From Prevotella sp. (GTDB taxonomy: Bacteria > Bacteroidota > Bacteroidia > Bacteroidales > Bacteroidaceae), in assembly GCA_017548275.1 (NCBI GenBank), contig JAFZAH010000040.1, positions 328,320 through 381,489 of the forward strand: DNA of 53,170 nucleotides. Direction: 5' to 3'. This document shows, one piece after another, positions 27,422 through 35,481 of the stretch (the first letter of the stretch is position 1; every line of letters begins with the position of its first letter). A program made the translations under genes and the position numbers. The notes beneath the pieces are model-generated. The model was not told where the DNA came from. It did no database searches and worked only from the letters and a program-made list of their open reading frames with translations.

Positions 27422-27514
27422 GGAGATAGAGGGAGATAAAGGGAGATAGAGGAGATAAAAGAAATTACCAAAAGTTAGAAAGGGGAGATAGAGGGAGATA
27501 AAGGGAAATAAAAG
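27422..27514 (+). repeat. Purine-only repeat tract between ispE and the Nudix gene
   Basis: The plus strand has GGGAGATARA-type decamers in tandem. A 23-base unit beginning GGAGATAGAGGGAGATAAAG occurs identically at 27422-27444 and 27484-27506 (period 62). Strand composition is almost entirely purines plus T. It is probably a slippage-prone microsatellite. No promoter consensus was found inside it. Confidence 0.7.
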
Positions 27515-27563
27515 ACATTACTATGAGGTTAGGAGGATGTAACGAAACTATATTATAATCAAG

Positions 27564-28067
27564 ATGGACAATCAGCTAGAACTGTTTCCTGTGGTTGATG
27601 AACAGGGCAATGTGATAGGAAAAATACGCCGCGCACAAGCCCACGACGGGACGAAAATACTTCATCCCGTAGTTCATCTGCATGTGTTTAACAGCCGTGG
27701 AGAACTGTATTTGCAAAAACGGCCCGACTGGAAAGACATCCAGCCCGGCAAATGGGACACCGCCACAGGTGGACATGTGGGTTACGGGGAAACGGTGGAG
27801 GACGCTTTACGCCGCGAAGTGCTCGAGGAACTGGGCATGACCGATTACGTGCCTGAAGCGTTGGGACACTATGTCTTTGAAGGAAAGAAAGAGCGCGAAC
27901 TGGTCTATGTCTTTCAAACCGTGTATGACGGAGTCGTCACGCCCAGTGTGACAGAGTTGGACGGCGGAAGGTTCTTCACATGCGAAGAAATCATCAAAAA
28001 CATCGGTAAAGGACTGTTCACGCCCAATTTTGAGAACGAATACCAGCAATTTTTCGGTGTCAAATAA
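27564..28067 (+). CDS. Nudix hydrolase of the IPP-isomerase-like (YfcD-type) group
   Basis: 167 residues. The Nudix box 'GHVGYGETVEDALRREVLEELGM' (G-x5-E-x7-REVxEE) lies mid-protein. It is flanked by 'LELFPVVDEQGNVIGKIRRAQAHDGTKILHPVVHLHVFNSRGELYLQKR', the N-terminal pattern shared by isopentenyl-diphosphate isomerase and YfcD-like hydrolases. The isomerase-specific active-site Cys segment (TNTCCSHP) is absent, so this is more likely a pyrophosphohydrolase than a true Idi. It follows ispE on the same strand after 148 bases. A link to isoprenoid metabolism is only suggested by position. Confidence 0.85.
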   Translation: MDNQLELFPVVDEQGNVIGKIRRAQAHDGTKILHPVVHLHVFNSRGELYLQKRPDWKDIQPGKWDTATGGHVGYGETVEDALRREVLEELGMTDYVPEALGHYVFEGKKERELVYVFQTVYDGVVTPSVTELDGGRFFTCEEIIKNIGKGLFTPNFENEYQQFFGVK

Positions 28068-28069
28068 TT

Positions 28070-28086
28070 TTGGCACGCATTTTGCA
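28070..28086 (+). promoter_or_regulatory. Sigma-54 (RpoN) promoter of clpC
   Basis: TTGGCACGCATTTTGCA matches the -24/-12 consensus YTGGCACG-N4-TTGCW exactly, with GG at 28072-28073, GC at 28084-28085 and the obligatory 10-base spacing. The expected start of transcription is near 28097, 30 bases before the clpC ATG. No TAnnTTTG element is visible in the gap. Confidence 0.82.
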
Positions 28087-28126
28087 AGAATAGATTATCA
28101 TTACATAAAAGAAAGGTAAAAAGATT

Positions 28127-30688
28127 ATGCCCAGCCAATTTACGCCCAAAGTGTCAGAAATATTGTCATTCAGCAGAGAGGAGGCCTCCCGGCTCGCCAG
28201 CAGTTATGTGGGTCCCGAGCATCTGTTGATGGGGATATTGCGTGACCGCTCGAGCATGGTAATCGACCTGCTGGGAAAGCATCAGATAGATATACAATCT
28301 GTCAAAACTGAACTGGAAGCCAAAGTACGCGAAGATGAGATTCGTCAGCCTGTGAACATGCGTGAACTGGTGCTGAACGAAAAAGCGAGCAACATATTAC
28401 GTCTGGCCGTACTAGAGGCACGTATTCAACACTCCACGGAAGTGGATGTGCAACATCTGTTTTTAGCAATTTTACACGACCATGTCAACAATGGCGCAAA
28501 AGAAGTATTAGAAAAGAATCAAATGTATTACGAAGACGCATTAGAATATCTCAAGCAATCAACCGCGAAGGATGGTCTGGGTATGGCTGACGAAGAGGAC
28601 GAGGAACCCATGGATGATGCCACGGACCACACCAACAACGGAAAATCGTCGAAGACCCAGACACGCACGACCCAAGGACAGGGCAAGACCCCTGTGCTGG
28701 ATAATTTCTCCACCGACTTGACACAAGCCGCCATCGAGGGAAAACTCGACCCTGTGGTAGGACGCGAGAAGGAGTTGCAGCGTGTCACGGAAATCCTTTG
28801 CCGCAGAAAGAAAAACAACCCCATCCTTATAGGAGAGCCGGGCGTGGGTAAAAGTGCCATTGTCGAAGGACTGGCACAGCAGATTGTCATGCACCACACT
28901 TCACCCGTGCTGTTCAACAAACGCGTGGTCAGCCTCGACATGACATCCGTCGTGGCCGGCACGAAATACCGCGGACAGTTTGAGGAACGCATCAAAGCCC
29001 TTATCAAGGAGATAGAGCAGAATCCCGATATCATCGTGTTCATCGACGAGATACATACCATCATCGGCGCGGGTTCTACCCCAGGTTCGATGGATGCCGC
29101 CAACATTCTGAAACCCGCCTTGGCACGCGGGACCATCCAGTGTGTGGGAGCCACCACGCTCGACGAGTATCGCAAAAGCATCGAGAAAGACGGCGCGTTG
29201 GAGCGCAGATTCCAGAAAGTGATGATTGAACCGACGACAGCCGAGGAGACCATGACCATTCTGGAAAACATCAAAGAGCGCTATGAGGAGCATCATCATG
29301 TCAGTTATACAGATGAGGCATTAACAGCCTGTGTCAGACTGACAGGACGTTATGTGACCGACCGTGCCTTCCCTGATAAAGCCATCGACGCCATGGACGA
29401 AGTAGGTGCGCGCGTACATCTTCAACACGCCCAAGTGCCGCCCGAGATAGCCGCGAAGGAGCAGGAGATAGAAGAGGTGAAACTCAAGAAGCAAACCGCC
29501 GTTCAGAACCAAAACTTCGAATTGGCCGCCAGTTTCCGAGATAAGCAAAGTCATCTGGAAGCCGAACTTCGCCAACTCAATGAAGAATGGACCAGCGGGG
29601 CACACGACAACCGTGAGACCGTGACCGAAGAGGAGGTGGCAGATGTCGTCTCCATCATGACAGGCATCCCCGTGCAGCGTATGGCAGAATCGGAGAGCGT
29701 CCGTCTGAGAAACATGGCCGACGTGCTGAAGAAAGAAGTCATCGCCCAGGATGCCGCCATCGACAAGATGGTGAAAGCCATCCGTCGTAACCGCATGGGT
29801 TTGAAAGAACCTAACCACCCTATAGGCGTATTCATGTTCTTGGGACCCACCGGTGTCGGTAAGACCTATCTTGCGAAAAAACTGGCTGAGCACATGTTCG
29901 GCAGTGCCGATGACCTGATTCGCATCGACATGAGCGAATTTACCGAAAGTTTCAACGTGTCGCGTTTGGTGGGTGCTCCTCCGGGATATGTAGGCTATGA
30001 AGAGGGTGGTCAGTTGACCGAGAAAGTGCGCCGTCACCCTTACTCCATTGTGCTTCTCGACGAGATTGAAAAAGCGCACGGAAACGTGTTTAACCTGTTG
30101 TTACAAGTATTGGACGAGGGTCGCCTGACCGACGGCAACGGACGTTTGGTGGATTTCCGCAACACGGTCATCATCATGACCTCTAACGCCGGTACACGTC
30201 AACTGAAAGAGTTTGGCCGCGGTGTCGGTTTCAATGCCAGCGGCACCCTGGGGCTCAACATCGACGAGAAAGACAAGGAGCATGCCCGCTCCATCATCCA
30301 GAAGAGTCTTAGCCGTCAATTTGCTCCGGAATTCTTGAACCGTCTGGATGAGATTATCACATTCGACCAACTGGATATCGAGGCCATCAAGAAGATTATC
30401 GACATCGAGTTGAAGGGACTGTTCAAACGCATCTCTGACATCGGTTATAAGTTGACCATTTCAGAGGAGGCAAAAGAGTTTGTGGCATCCAAAGGCTATG
30501 ATGTTCAATTCGGTGCCCGTCCTTTGAAACGCGCCATCCAAAACTATATCGAGGATGCCATCTGCGAGAAGATTCTCAGCGAAGAGGTTCATGAGGGTGA
30601 TACCATCCACGTAGATTTCAATAAAGAGAATGAGAGTTTGACGTTTAGCGTCGCCTCTGTTCCTTCTTCTAAGGAAGAGAAGGATTAA
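28127..30688 (+). CDS. clpC: ATP-dependent Clp protease ATP-binding subunit / disaggregase ClpC
   Basis: 853 residues. An N-terminal Clp-N repeat pair ('FSREEASRLASSYVGPEHLLMGIL' and 'HSTEVDVQHLFLAILHD') is followed by AAA+ domain 1 (Walker A 'GEPGVGKS' near residue 236). A UVR-like middle segment ('EIEEVKLKKQTAVQNQNFELAASFRDKQSHLEAEL') supports ClpC rather than ClpB, which has a long coiled coil here. AAA+ domain 2 (Walker A 'GPTGVGKT' near 573) and the C-terminal 'D2-small' domain complete it. It unfolds substrates for ClpP. A ClpP-binding loop of the (L/I/V)G(F/L) type, 'GRGVGFNA', is visible. Its apparent sigma-54 promoter is unusual for a chaperone gene. Confidence 0.93.
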   Translation: MPSQFTPKVSEILSFSREEASRLASSYVGPEHLLMGILRDRSSMVIDLLGKHQIDIQSVKTELEAKVREDEIRQPVNMRELVLNEKASNILRLAVLEARIQHSTEVDVQHLFLAILHDHVNNGAKEVLEKNQMYYEDALEYLKQSTAKDGLGMADEEDEEPMDDATDHTNNGKSSKTQTRTTQGQGKTPVLDNFSTDLTQAAIEGKLDPVVGREKELQRVTEILCRRKKNNPILIGEPGVGKSAIVEGLAQQIVMHHTSPVLFNKRVVSLDMTSVVAGTKYRGQFEERIKALIKEIEQNPDIIVFIDEIHTIIGAGSTPGSMDAANILKPALARGTIQCVGATTLDEYRKSIEKDGALERRFQKVMIEPTTAEETMTILENIKERYEEHHHVSYTDEALTACVRLTGRYVTDRAFPDKAIDAMDEVGARVHLQHAQVPPEIAAKEQEIEEVKLKKQTAVQNQNFELAASFRDKQSHLEAELRQLNEEWTSGAHDNRETVTEEEVADVVSIMTGIPVQRMAESESVRLRNMADVLKKEVIAQDAAIDKMVKAIRRNRMGLKEPNHPIGVFMFLGPTGVGKTYLAKKLAEHMFGSADDLIRIDMSEFTESFNVSRLVGAPPGYVGYEEGGQLTEKVRRHPYSIVLLDEIEKAHGNVFNLLLQVLDEGRLTDGNGRLVDFRNTVIIMTSNAGTRQLKEFGRGVGFNASGTLGLNIDEKDKEHARSIIQKSLSRQFAPEFLNRLDEIITFDQLDIEAIKKIIDIELKGLFKRISDIGYKLTISEEAKEFVASKGYDVQFGARPLKRAIQNYIEDAICEKILSEEVHEGDTIHVDFNKENESLTFSVASVPSSKEEKD

Positions 30689-30715
30689 CACAACAAACCT
30701 TTTTTCTTAAGACAT

Positions 30716-30752
30716 AAAAACAACGGATTATTTCAAGCAATCCGTTGTTTTT
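30716..30752 (+). terminator. Rho-independent terminator of clpC
   Basis: A 14-base perfect stem AAAAACAACGGATT / AATCCGTTGTTTTT with a 9-base loop, followed by a T-run (TTTTATTTTT). It begins 28 bases after the clpC stop. The A-rich 5' arm means it could also work for the convergent sigma-factor gene. Confidence 0.88.
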
Positions 30753-30805
30753 TATTTTTGGTGTCCGCTAAACTTTCCAAATACACAGATGTATTCGGCA
30801 AGGGG

Positions 30806-31450
30806 TCAGTCAATAGAAATTTGGTTCTTGCTGAGACGGTGAAGATTGCGTAGAGCCTGGTCACGAATCTGACGTACCCGCTCACGTTTCAGTCCCAATT
30901 CTAAACCAATTTCTAGCATACTGAGCGGTTCTGTACCTATTCCGTAATAGCGGTTGACGACCGACTGCTCACGCGGACTCAGCATGCAAACCGATGACTG
31001 TAATTCTTTTGCGAGCGAACGGCGTTCGATATCGGCGTCTGCCCTCTGTGCGTCAGGATTTTCGAGCACATGAAGCAGGCTGACCGTGTTTTGGCTGCCC
31101 TCGGGAATCGGCGCATCGATAGACATCGTATCCGTCTGTTGCCTGATAGCGCGCTCTATGCTCTCGCGGATATAGGGCGCAGCATGTTGCACAAACCGTT
31201 TGTTGCGATTAGAATGGTACTTTGCGGCGGCCTTCATCAGCCCGATATTTCCTTCGCTGATGAGGTCATCGATGTGCAATCCCTGCCCTTGATATTGTTT
31301 GGCAAGATAGACGACGAACCTTAGGTTGGCTGTGACCAATTCGTTGACCGCCTTGCTGTCGCCGTTTTCGATACGTAGAGCCAATGCCCTCTCCTGTTCT
31401 TCGGTCAGGGTTTCCACGGCTCCGATTTGCTCAAAATAAGTGTCGTTCAT
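30806..31450 (-). CDS. Compact RpoD-like sigma-70 factor lacking most of region 3
   Basis: 214 residues. Region 1.2 ('ETLTEEQERALALRIENGDSKAVNELVTANLRFVVYLAKQYQGQGL'), region 2 ('HIDDLISEGNIGLMKAAAKYHSNRNKRFVQHAAPYIRESIERAIRQQ') and region 4 ('LQSSVCMLSPREQSVVNRYYGIGTEPLSMLEIGLELGLKRERVRQIRDQALRNL') are intact. Between them only the region 3.2-like finger 'SIDAPIPEGSQNTVSLLHVL' remains. The segment normally forming regions 3.0-3.1 (about 50-60 residues in the usual 287-residue Bacteroidota RpoD) is missing. Region 2.4 reads 'HAAPYIRESIERA' instead of the housekeeping 'YAVWWIRQSILQA', so promoter preference may differ. Probably an alternative or auxiliary sigma factor. Start ATG 31450 lies 31 bases after the upstream gene. 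Confidence 0.85.
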   Translation of the reverse strand: MNDTYFEQIGAVETLTEEQERALALRIENGDSKAVNELVTANLRFVVYLAKQYQGQGLHIDDLISEGNIGLMKAAAKYHSNRNKRFVQHAAPYIRESIERAIRQQTDTMSIDAPIPEGSQNTVSLLHVLENPDAQRADADIERRSLAKELQSSVCMLSPREQSVVNRYYGIGTEPLSMLEIGLELGLKRERVRQIRDQALRNLHRLSKNQISID

Positions 31451-31481
31451 TCGCGTTATTGTTGAATTAACATCGTAGTGC

Positions 31482-31976
31482 TCATTCACCCATGAGCATA
31501 TCGTTAACCACATCGTCAATCTTCCATCCATCGTCGGTTTCAATAACCTTGACACGAAGTATTTCCGAGCGGTTTTTGTGCTTATTGGTTACACGGAACC
31601 ATCCATTTCCAGAAGGAACGATGGTACGACTGACAAAATTACCGGCATCCTCGCCGATATCAGTATTCAGCATCCAGAAGGCCCACATGGCAATACCATT
31701 GCCTTCATACTCATATAAATCAAGCAGTTTGTTGATACATTTCATGGTCATGATTTTATTGAGATCGGACCATTCCATTTCATTCTGCCATTTTTTATAA
31801 TAAGTGCTATAGAACTTTTTTATCACAGCGATACCTTTTTTATCGGTCTTGGTGAATTTCTTCGTGCCACCGGGCACCATACTGACCGTGGCATTGACTT
31901 TCATGGTAATTGTCGTGGCGATGGCTGTTGAACCAATCATCAGTGCGCCCATCAAAATCAAAATAGTTTTTTTCAT
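31482..31976 (-). CDS. Small secreted protein (DUF3828-like)
   Basis: 164 residues with a signal peptide (MKKTILILMGALMIGSTAIA). The mature part has 'FTKTDKKGIAVIKKFYSTYYKKW', 'MTMKCINKLLDLYEYEGNGIAMWAFWMLNTDIGEDAG' and 'RSEILRVKVIETDDGWKIDDVVND'. This pattern resembles DUF3828 and NTF2-like exported proteins of Bacteroidota, ending in a 'DGWKIDDV' strand. Function unknown. It lies immediately upstream of the compact sigma factor in the same direction, so the two are probably co-transcribed. Confidence 0.7.
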   Translation of the reverse strand: MKKTILILMGALMIGSTAIATTITMKVNATVSMVPGGTKKFTKTDKKGIAVIKKFYSTYYKKWQNEMEWSDLNKIMTMKCINKLLDLYEYEGNGIAMWAFWMLNTDIGEDAGNFVSRTIVPSGNGWFRVTNKHKNRSEILRVKVIETDDGWKIDDVVNDMLMGE

Positions 31977-32089
31977 GATGTTTTATTTATGAAATAAATG
32001 AAGTTGAAGAAGTCAAGGACAATAGTCGGAGAGAATGAGAAATATGGGAGTTGTGAGAATTATAAGACAATCGTTTTGTCTTTCGTTTG

Positions 32090-32097
32090 CAAATATA
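32090..32097 (-). promoter_or_regulatory. -7 element for the small secreted protein / sigma factor unit
   Basis: TATATTTG followed by C on the minus strand, about 110 bases upstream of the ATG at 31976. A small hairpin AAGACAA-TCGTT-TTGTCTT (32064-32082) lies at the predicted start of transcription. Confidence 0.5.
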
Positions 32098-32175
32098 ATC
32101 ATTTTTAGGTGAAGAAAAGAAATAAATCGGTTATTTTTTCATTCAGAAAATCTGATGAATATGAATTCTTTTTCT

Positions 32176-32183
32176 TACTTTTG
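32176..32183 (+). promoter_or_regulatory. -7 element for the DUF1593 gene
   Basis: TACTTTTG followed by C, 22 bases before the ATG at 32206. The -33 position lacks a clean TTTG. It argues against the ATG at 32155, which lies upstream of it. Confidence 0.5.
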
Positions 32184-32205
32184 CAGATGTAAAAAAAGAA
32201 GAGGA

Positions 32206-33606
32206 ATGAAGCGATTATTTACGTTTTTGATGATATTGGCCGGTATGTCATCGACATGTATGGCGTTCAACACAACAGAATTGAAGCCTCGCCTTGTCGT
32301 CTGCACAGACATAGCACCCGCCGATGTGGAACCTGATGACACGGAATCGATGGTCAGGTTGATGGCATACGCCGACATGTTTGAGATAGAGGCGATCATC
32401 ACGAGCGTGGGGTGGAACTGTGACCCCTACCCTCCTGAATGGAAACAATATCTGACACGAGTGATAGAGGCTTACCGTGCAAATCTGCCCAACTTGATGA
32501 AACGCTCCAAGCAGACTTCATTTCTCTCGAAGGAACAAGAAGACGGAGTTCAGGGAATGGGCTATTGGCCGAGCGCCGATTACATCGCAAGCCGAGCGGT
32601 CATGGGCAGTCAACGCGGCGGTATCCGTTCCATAGGTAATGACAATAACAGCCCCGGCAGTGACTTGCTCATCCGTCTGGCTGACGAGGACGACTCCCGC
32701 CCCATCTATGTGGCAGCATGGGGAGGAGCAAACACATTGGCACAAGCCATCTGGCGCGTGAAACAAACAAGGAGCGAAGAGGAAGTGAAGCGGTTTGTCA
32801 GAAAATTCCGCATCTATACCATCACCGACCAAGACATGCAATACAATATGCGCATGAACCGAGCCTATAGTTCACACCAATGGCTCAGACTTGAATTTGC
32901 CGACGACCTGCAATTTATTTGGGACGAGGGCACCTGGCAAGAGCAATGTGAACTGGGCAAACGCCATTGGTCAGAACACGAATCGCACATTCAAGGTCAC
33001 GGAGCCTTGGGCAAGGAATACCCGACCTATAAATGGGGTGTAGAAGGTGACACACCCAGTTTCTTGTATGTGATGCCCAACGGACTGAATGACCCAGAAG
33101 ACCCGACCCAAGCAGGTTGGGCAGGTTATCATCTTCGTGGCATGTGCCCCGACTCGCTTACCACAGCATGGATCAGTTGGCAAGAGCCAGTTCGCAGTAT
33201 AAGTGTTGGTTATAAAGACTACTTCTACCCTGATGAACTCAATGATTTTAAAGCACGTATGCAATGGGCGGCAGAGGGCAAAGGCAACCATAATCCCATT
33301 GTCGTCGTCAACGGGAAAGAACGTGGATGCGGTGCGAAACACATTAAATGTCGTGCGGGTACCACGGTGCGTCTGAACGCATCAAAGTCAAAAGACCCAG
33401 ACGGCGACAAACTATCCTTTCATTGGTGGCAGCAGAAAGAAATTGGAAAAGGGACGTTGATTATCTCGCAACCTCATGCCGCCAAGACGACCGTGACAAT
33501 TCCCAAGGATGTGGCAGGCACCATCTATCACGTCATCTGTGAGGTACACGATGACGGACCGTTTCATCTTGCCGGATATAGGAGAGTGATTATTGAAGTA
33601 CAGTGA
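32206..33606 (+). CDS. Secreted DUF1593 (nucleoside-hydrolase-like) protein
   Basis: 466 residues, with a signal peptide (MKRLFTFLMILAGMSSTCMA). The large N-terminal domain starts 'KPRLVVCTDIAPADVEPDDTESMVRLMAYADMFEIEAIITS', which has the acidic cluster of the inosine-uridine nucleoside hydrolase fold as seen in DUF1593 proteins. 'PIYVAAWGGANTLAQAIWRVK' follows. The C-terminal about 95 residues ('VRLNASKSKDPDGDKLSFHWWQQKE') form an Ig/PKD-like module typical of DUF1593 proteins. Probably acts on polysaccharide-derived or nucleoside-like substrates in the periplasm or at the surface. The true substrate is unknown. Confidence 0.85.
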   Translation: MKRLFTFLMILAGMSSTCMAFNTTELKPRLVVCTDIAPADVEPDDTESMVRLMAYADMFEIEAIITSVGWNCDPYPPEWKQYLTRVIEAYRANLPNLMKRSKQTSFLSKEQEDGVQGMGYWPSADYIASRAVMGSQRGGIRSIGNDNNSPGSDLLIRLADEDDSRPIYVAAWGGANTLAQAIWRVKQTRSEEEVKRFVRKFRIYTITDQDMQYNMRMNRAYSSHQWLRLEFADDLQFIWDEGTWQEQCELGKRHWSEHESHIQGHGALGKEYPTYKWGVEGDTPSFLYVMPNGLNDPEDPTQAGWAGYHLRGMCPDSLTTAWISWQEPVRSISVGYKDYFYPDELNDFKARMQWAAEGKGNHNPIVVVNGKERGCGAKHIKCRAGTTVRLNASKSKDPDGDKLSFHWWQQKEIGKGTLIISQPHAAKTTVTIPKDVAGTIYHVICEVHDDGPFHLAGYRRVIIEVQ

Positions 33607-33689
33607 TTAAGGGGTTCAGGAGACAGGAGTTCAGACATTAGTAAAATACGTCCCAATGATTCGTGTATTGATGATTATTAGTATAGCAG

Positions 33690-34451
33690 ATGGACAGGAG
33701 AGATTTTATCAAAAAAGCAGCAGGGGCGACTGTTGGAGGGTTGTTGCTGATGACCCCTTTCGGGCGATTGTATGCCTATGATCAAGAACAAAGAATAAAC
33801 AAAACATCAAATAATAGGAAAAAGAACATGAAAGTTTTATTGATCAACGGAAGTCCCCACAGACGGGGCAACACCTTCACCGCACTGAGTGAGGTGGCAA
33901 AGACCTTGGAACAGCAAGGCATAGAGGCAGAAATCGTGCAATTGGGCGTGAAACCAGTTCGCGGTTGCATCGCTTGCGGGCAGTGCAAGGCAGAAGGCTT
34001 AGGCAGATGTGTGTTTGACGATGACATCTGCAACCGCATCATAGAGAAACTGGCCGACACCGATGGTATCATCATCGGTTCACCCGTATATTACGGTCAA
34101 CCCAACGGCAGCGTACTTTCGCTCATGCAACGGATGTTTTACGCAGCAGGAGCATTGGTTCAAAACAAGCCCGCCGCCGCTGTATGCGTGTGCAGACGCG
34201 GAGGTGCGACAGCAGCATACCAGACTCTGAACATGCCATTTCAGATGATGAACATGCCTGTGGTGACATCACAGTATTGGAACATCGCCTACGGAGGTGG
34301 TGAGGGTCAGGCAGCGCAAGACACAGAGGGCATGCAGACGATGCGCACCCTTGCCAACAACATGGCATGGCTGTTGAAAAAGATACATGCAGACGGGAAT
34401 CCAGACTATCCGACTCGCGAATCATGGCAGATGATGAACTTCATCCGATAA
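33690..34451 (+). CDS. Flavodoxin-like NAD(P)H-dependent FMN reductase with Tat-type N-terminus
   Basis: 253 residues. The first 29 residues (MDRRDFIKKAAGATVGGLLL...) look like a twin-arginine export signal. From Met47 a classic iron-sulfur-flavoprotein/FMN-reductase domain begins: 'MKVLLINGSPHRRGNTFTALSEV', 'VRGCIACGQCKAEGLGRCVFDDD' and 'GIIIGSPVYYGQPNGSVLSLMQRMF'. It probably binds FMN and reduces quinone- or aromatic-type substrates. Exporting a folded flavoprotein by Tat is plausible but unproven. A second start at ATG 33828 would give a cytoplasmic form. It precedes the transporter gene by 29 bases, suggesting an operon. Confidence 0.82.
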   Translation: MDRRDFIKKAAGATVGGLLLMTPFGRLYAYDQEQRINKTSNNRKKNMKVLLINGSPHRRGNTFTALSEVAKTLEQQGIEAEIVQLGVKPVRGCIACGQCKAEGLGRCVFDDDICNRIIEKLADTDGIIIGSPVYYGQPNGSVLSLMQRMFYAAGALVQNKPAAAVCVCRRGGATAAYQTLNMPFQMMNMPVVTSQYWNIAYGGGEGQAAQDTEGMQTMRTLANNMAWLLKKIHADGNPDYPTRESWQMMNFIR

Positions 34452-34480
34452 AGCCTGCGGATTATTGTTAAAAACGTGAG

Positions 34481-35407
34481 ATGAAACGAATCTGTGATTT
34501 TATTGCCCGCTGGATGGGTTTATTGGTCTTGTTGACAGCGGGTTTATCGCTCGCCTTCCCTCAGGTGTTGCAACCCGTTGGCATGTGGATTATCAATCCG
34601 CTGTTGGGACTGATTATGTTCGGCATGGGATTGACATTGAAGCCGGAAGATTTCCATGTGGTGTTGATGCGGCCGAAAGACGTGCTTTTAGGGTGTCTGG
34701 CGCAATTCACCGTGATGCCGCTTTTGGCATGGGTTTTGGCGAAAGTGTTCGCCCTGCCCGACGAGTTGGCTTTGGGCGTGATACTCGTCGGTTGTTGTCC
34801 TGGCGGCACAGCATCGAACGTCATCACCTATCTGGCGAAGGGCGACTTGGCGCTGAGCGTCGGCATGACCGCGATGAGCACCATACTTGCTCCGCTTCTC
34901 ACGCCGCTATTGGTATGGTTGATGGCTGGCACAATGGTGGATGTGGATACCGCAGGTATGCTGCTGTCCATCCTTTATGTGGTCATAGCGCCCATTATCG
35001 CAGGTATTATCATCCAGCGACTGTTCCCTTCATTTACGAGAAAGGCGGTGGCATATCTGCCCGCATTCTCCACACTGATGATAGCCGCCGTGGTGGCAAT
35101 GGTCGTTTCCCACACCGCCAACCGTCTTCTTTCCGCGGGACTGATGGTCGTGATTGTCGTGATGTTGCATAACTTGCTGGGATTGACCATCGGATACGGC
35201 GTTGGCCGCCTGTTAGGTTTACCCAGAGAAAAGCGCGTCGCTTTAAGCATCGAGGTGGGTATGCAGAACAGCGGTCTGGCATCATCACTGGCCACCATCC
35301 ATTTCGCCTCCTATCCGTTGGCCACCATCCCCGGCGCCGTGTTCAGCGTGTGGCATAATATCAGCGGTGCCCTTGCTGCGAAGTGGTATCAGAGAGGAAA
35401 GGGGTGA
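34481..35407 (+). CDS. Bile acid:Na+ symporter (BASS) family transporter
   Basis: 308 residues with about nine or ten hydrophobic helices covering nearly the whole length. 'MFGMGLTLKPEDFHVVLMRPKDVLLGCLAQFTVMPLLAW', 'VGCCPGGTASNVITYLAKGDLALSVGMTAMSTILAPLLTPLL' (Na+-site motif) and 'SIEVGMQNSGLASSLATIHF' are hallmark BASS segments. Bacterial members move bile acids, pantothenate precursors or other organic anions with Na+. The substrate cannot be assigned. It uses the sodium gradient that the nearby NQR complex would create. Confidence 0.92.
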   Translation: MKRICDFIARWMGLLVLLTAGLSLAFPQVLQPVGMWIINPLLGLIMFGMGLTLKPEDFHVVLMRPKDVLLGCLAQFTVMPLLAWVLAKVFALPDELALGVILVGCCPGGTASNVITYLAKGDLALSVGMTAMSTILAPLLTPLLVWLMAGTMVDVDTAGMLLSILYVVIAPIIAGIIIQRLFPSFTRKAVAYLPAFSTLMIAAVVAMVVSHTANRLLSAGLMVVIVVMLHNLLGLTIGYGVGRLLGLPREKRVALSIEVGMQNSGLASSLATIHFASYPLATIPGAVFSVWHNISGALAAKWYQRGKG

Positions 35408-35415
35408 AGGTGGGC

Positions 35416-35435
35416 TGTTGTGGCATGCCACAACA
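35416..35435. repeat. Perfect 20-base palindrome between convergent genes
   Basis: Half-site TGTTGTGGCA is followed directly by its reverse complement with no spacer, 9 bases after the transporter stop. No T-run follows. It is either part of a loop-less terminator or a dimeric protein-binding site. Confidence 0.6.
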
Positions 35436-35481
35436 TACGGAACAGGAGAGAAATCGAATTACCAAATACGAATTACGAATT

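Noticed and set aside
27564-28067. True isopentenyl-diphosphate isomerase next to ispE
   Set aside because: The protein has a standard Nudix box but lacks the catalytic cysteine motif of type I Idi; a YfcD-like hydrolase fits better.
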